Assembly: GCA_007117945.1 (NCBI GenBank)
Contig: SKTN01000308.1
Location: 1-8,404 of the forward strand
Direction: 5' to 3'
Origin: Nitriliruptoraceae bacterium
GTDB lineage: Bacteria; Actinomycetota; Nitriliruptoria; Nitriliruptorales; Nitriliruptoraceae
Length of the DNA: 8,404 bases
Position numbers and translations under genes: made by a program. The notes under the pieces are model-generated. The model was not told the origin of the DNA and ran no database searches. It worked only from the letters and a program-made list of their open reading frames with translations. Shown here one piece after another: positions 6,649-8,404 of the stretch. Every line of letters begins with the position of its first letter. Within the stretch, counting starts at the first letter, position 1.

Positions 6649-7500
6649 GTGGACAGCCGTGCGGTCCAGGAGGTCCTCGCCGAGACCGGCACCTGGGCAC
6701 CCGACACCGTCACCGTCGGCGTCACCGATGCCGACGCGACCCTGGCGAGCCACGGCCCCACGGACCGGCGCCTGTGGCTCGCCTCGGTGACCAAGCTGCT
6801 GAGCGCCTACGGCGTGCTGCTCGCCGCGGAGGAGGGCCAGCTGTCCCTGGACGAACCCGTCGAGGTCCCCGGGACCCTCGAGGAGGTGACGGTGCGCCAC
6901 CTCCTGGCCCACGCCGGGGGCCTGGCGGCGACCCCCGGGGGCAACCACCGCCCTCCCGAGGAGCGCCGCATCTACGCGGACTGGGGCTACGGCGTCCTGG
7001 GGGAGCTGGTGGAGCAGCGGGTCGGGCTGCCCTTCGCTGAGCACCTCACCATCGAGGTGTTCGAGCCCCTGGGGATGGCCGCCACCACCCTGGAGGGAGC
7101 TCCGGGGCACGGTGCCCGCGGCAGCGTGGACGACCTCCTGCGCTTCGCCCGCGAGCTGCTGGCGCCCACCCTGCTGCCGGCGGAACGCCTGGCGGAGGCG
7201 ACCCGGGTCGCCTACCCGGGGCTGGACGGCGTCGTGCCCGGCTACGGACGACGTTCCCCCAACGACTGGGGCCTGGGCTTCGAGCTCAAGGGCGGCAAGT
7301 CCGACCACTGGATGGGCCAGCGCCTCCCACCCGAGACCTTCGGCCACTTCGGGCGCTCCGGCGCCTTCCTGTGGGTGGATCCGACCCGGGGCCTGGCCGC
7401 CGCGGAGCTGGCCGACCGCGAGTTCGGTGACTGGGCCCGGCAGGTGTGGGGCGCCTTCAACGACCGGCTCCTCGCCGCGCTGCTGGGGGAGGGCACATGA
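6649..7500 (+). CDS. Serine hydrolase of the beta-lactamase/class C (S12-like) fold
   Basis: The 283-residue protein has the penicillin-binding fold landmarks. SVTK at 46-49 gives nucleophile Ser46 and Lys49. HLLAHAGGL at 84-92 is the usual helix after the nucleophile. The YxN box is read as YAD at 109-111, within IYADWGYGVLGEL, so Asp111 replaces the usual Asn. VFEPLGM at 137-143 is a family hallmark. HFG at 233-235 stands for the KTG/HxG box. No signal peptide is visible, so the protein is probably cytosolic, and it is shorter than class C beta-lactamases (about 350-380 residues). An esterase or amidase is more likely than antibiotic resistance. The start is GTG at 6649, preceded by GGAGGAGG (6637-6644). 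Its TGA overlaps the next gene's ATG as ATGA, so the two are probably translated together. Confidence 0.87.
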   Translation: MDSRAVQEVLAETGTWAPDTVTVGVTDADATLASHGPTDRRLWLASVTKLLSAYGVLLAAEEGQLSLDEPVEVPGTLEEVTVRHLLAHAGGLAATPGGNHRPPEERRIYADWGYGVLGELVEQRVGLPFAEHLTIEVFEPLGMAATTLEGAPGHGARGSVDDLLRFARELLAPTLLPAERLAEATRVAYPGLDGVVPGYGRRSPNDWGLGFELKGGKSDHWMGQRLPPETFGHFGRSGAFLWVDPTRGLAAAELADREFGDWARQVWGAFNDRLLAALLGEGT

Positions 7501-8342
7501 ACGTCCTGGTGGTGGGCAGCGGTGACCTGGGCACCGAGTTCGGCCTGCGCGCGAGCCGCGCCGGACACCGCGTCCACGCGCTACGCCGTCGGGCACACCT
7601 GCTGCCGGCGCCGCTGGTGGGGCTCGCGGCGGAACTGCCCGGGCCACTGCCGGACCTGCCCACCGACATCGAGGTGGTGGTGATCACCATCGCCGCCGAC
7701 GGACGGGACGAGGCGGCCTACCGCCGGGCGTACCTCGAGGCCCCCGCCCGGGTGTTGGATGCTCTGGAGGACGCCGGCGCCCCCCTGCGGCGGGTGGTGT
7801 TCACCTCCTCCACCGCCGTCTACGGCGTCGAGGACGGCTCCGAGGTCACCGAGGGCACCCCGACGGCACCGACCCGGGCGACCGGGGAGGTCATCGTGGC
7901 AGCGGAGGTGGCGGTGGCGGCACGCCGGGTCCCCGCGGTGTCGCTACGGCTGGGAGGGGTGTACGGGCCGGGGCGTGAGCGTCTGCTGCGGCGGCTGCGC
8001 GCCGGCGAGGCGGTCCTGCCCGAGCCGGACGTCCACACCAACCGCATCCACCGTGACGACGCCGCCGAGGCCCTGCTGCACCTGGCCACCCTGCCCGGGG
8101 TGCCGGCCGCCTGCTACCTCGGTGTGGACGACGAGCCGGCGTTGCTCGGTGAGGTCCTGAGCTTCCTCGCGGGGGAACTGGGCGTCCCGGTCCCGCCGCG
8201 TGGCCACGCGCCGCGCAGCCGTGGCGGGGACAAGCGCTGCTCCAACGCGCGGCTCAGGGCGACGGGGTGGGCCCCGACCTACCCGAGCTTCCGGGAGGGC
8301 TACCGGGCCGTGCTCGCCGGGGAGGGTGTGCGCCACCCCTGA
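7497..8342 (+). CDS. YeeZ-like NAD(P)-binding extended SDR / epimerase-family protein
   Basis: The 281-residue protein starts with a Rossmann nucleotide-binding motif, GSGDLG at 7-12, followed by HALRRR where cofactor phosphate or ribose would be read; the arginines suggest NADP may be used. FTSSTAVYG at 102-110 is the extended-SDR strand with the active-site serines. The usual YxxxK is not visible; the segment after it reads RATGEVIVAAE (127-137), as in YeeZ-type proteins. NRIHRDDAAEAL (182-193) and SNARLRATGW (249-258), with YPSFREG (262-268), are also typical of that group. Without YxxxK the protein may lack classical dehydrogenase chemistry, and its substrate is unknown. I chose ATG 7497 over an in-frame start at 7446, because 7497 opens directly on the Rossmann strand MNVLVVGSG and forms an ATGA overlap with the upstream hydrolase. 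Confidence 0.88.
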   Translation: MNVLVVGSGDLGTEFGLRASRAGHRVHALRRRAHLLPAPLVGLAAELPGPLPDLPTDIEVVVITIAADGRDEAAYRRAYLEAPARVLDALEDAGAPLRRVVFTSSTAVYGVEDGSEVTEGTPTAPTRATGEVIVAAEVAVAARRVPAVSLRLGGVYGPGRERLLRRLRAGEAVLPEPDVHTNRIHRDDAAEALLHLATLPGVPAACYLGVDDEPALLGEVLSFLAGELGVPVPPRGHAPRSRGGDKRCSNARLRATGWAPTYPSFREGYRAVLAGEGVRHP

Positions 8343-8346
8343 CCGT

Positions 8347-8361
8347 CCGTCCGCCGGACGG
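8347..8361 (+). terminator. Hairpin just after the SDR gene, possible terminator
   Basis: CCGTCC (8347-8352) pairs with GGACGG (8356-8361) across a three-base loop, starting four bases after the TGA of the SDR gene. No T-tract follows, so it would be a U-less terminator at best. Position supports the call more than sequence does. Confidence 0.35.
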
Positions 8362-8375
8362 CCGCCCTCCGGCAG

Positions 8376-8381
8376 TAGCCT
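8376..8381 (+). promoter_or_regulatory. Possible -10 box of the next gene beyond the window
   Basis: TAGCCT is a TANNNT hexamer in the non-coding tail after the hairpin at 8347-8361. It is close to the TAGCGT seen before other genes here. No start codon or ribosome binding site follows within the remaining 23 bases, so it cannot be confirmed. Confidence 0.2.
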
Positions 8382-8404
8382 CCCTGGCACCCCTCGCAGC
8401 CGGG

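Noticed and set aside
7446..7496. Upstream in-frame start extending the SDR protein by 17 residues
   Set aside because: The added residues precede the Rossmann strand with no family counterpart and overlap the hydrolase by 55 bases, whereas ATG 7497 gives a classic ATGA junction.

Overview
The window is very GC-rich chromosomal DNA with dense genes, GTG as well as ATG starts, short intergenic gaps and strong GGAGG-type ribosome binding sites. That points to a high-GC actinobacterium, possibly a deep-branching lineage, although no rRNA or other marker gene is present to place it. I see no mobile element, CRISPR array, tRNA or rRNA gene.

Layout. Positions 1-41 hold the first codons of a minus-strand gene that runs out of the window. 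It diverges from a plus-strand alpha/beta hydrolase (114-863), and a perfect inverted repeat lies between the two starts. The hydrolase converges on a minus-strand flavin disulfide reductase (888-2297). Upstream of that, also on the minus strand, are a large P2-type cation ATPase (2434-5115) and a c-di-GMP-family EAL-HDOD signalling protein (5230-6474). Gaps of 114-136 bases between these three genes suggest separate promoters rather than one tight operon. After a 174-base divergent gap, two plus-strand genes overlap by ATGA: a small cytosolic beta-lactamase-fold serine hydrolase (6649-7500) and a YeeZ-like extended-SDR Rossmann protein (7497-8342). A hairpin and a possible promoter for the next gene close the window.

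How the genes relate. Only the last pair shows clear coupling. The remainder looks like an ordinary chromosomal stretch of unrelated housekeeping or accessory enzymes, and I find no convincing new multi-gene system. The points worth a second look are at residue and site level. The disulfide reductase keeps its CxxxxC but has Phe where the catalytic His of the HPT motif should be. The P-type ATPase lacks most of the known Ca2+-coordinating residues of SERCA-type pumps. The EAL domain appears degenerate. The hydrolase resembles the front half of a hydrolase-OsmC fusion. The hexamer TAGCGT recurs in -10-like positions upstream of several genes, twice as mirror-image copies inside the inverted repeat at 48-70.
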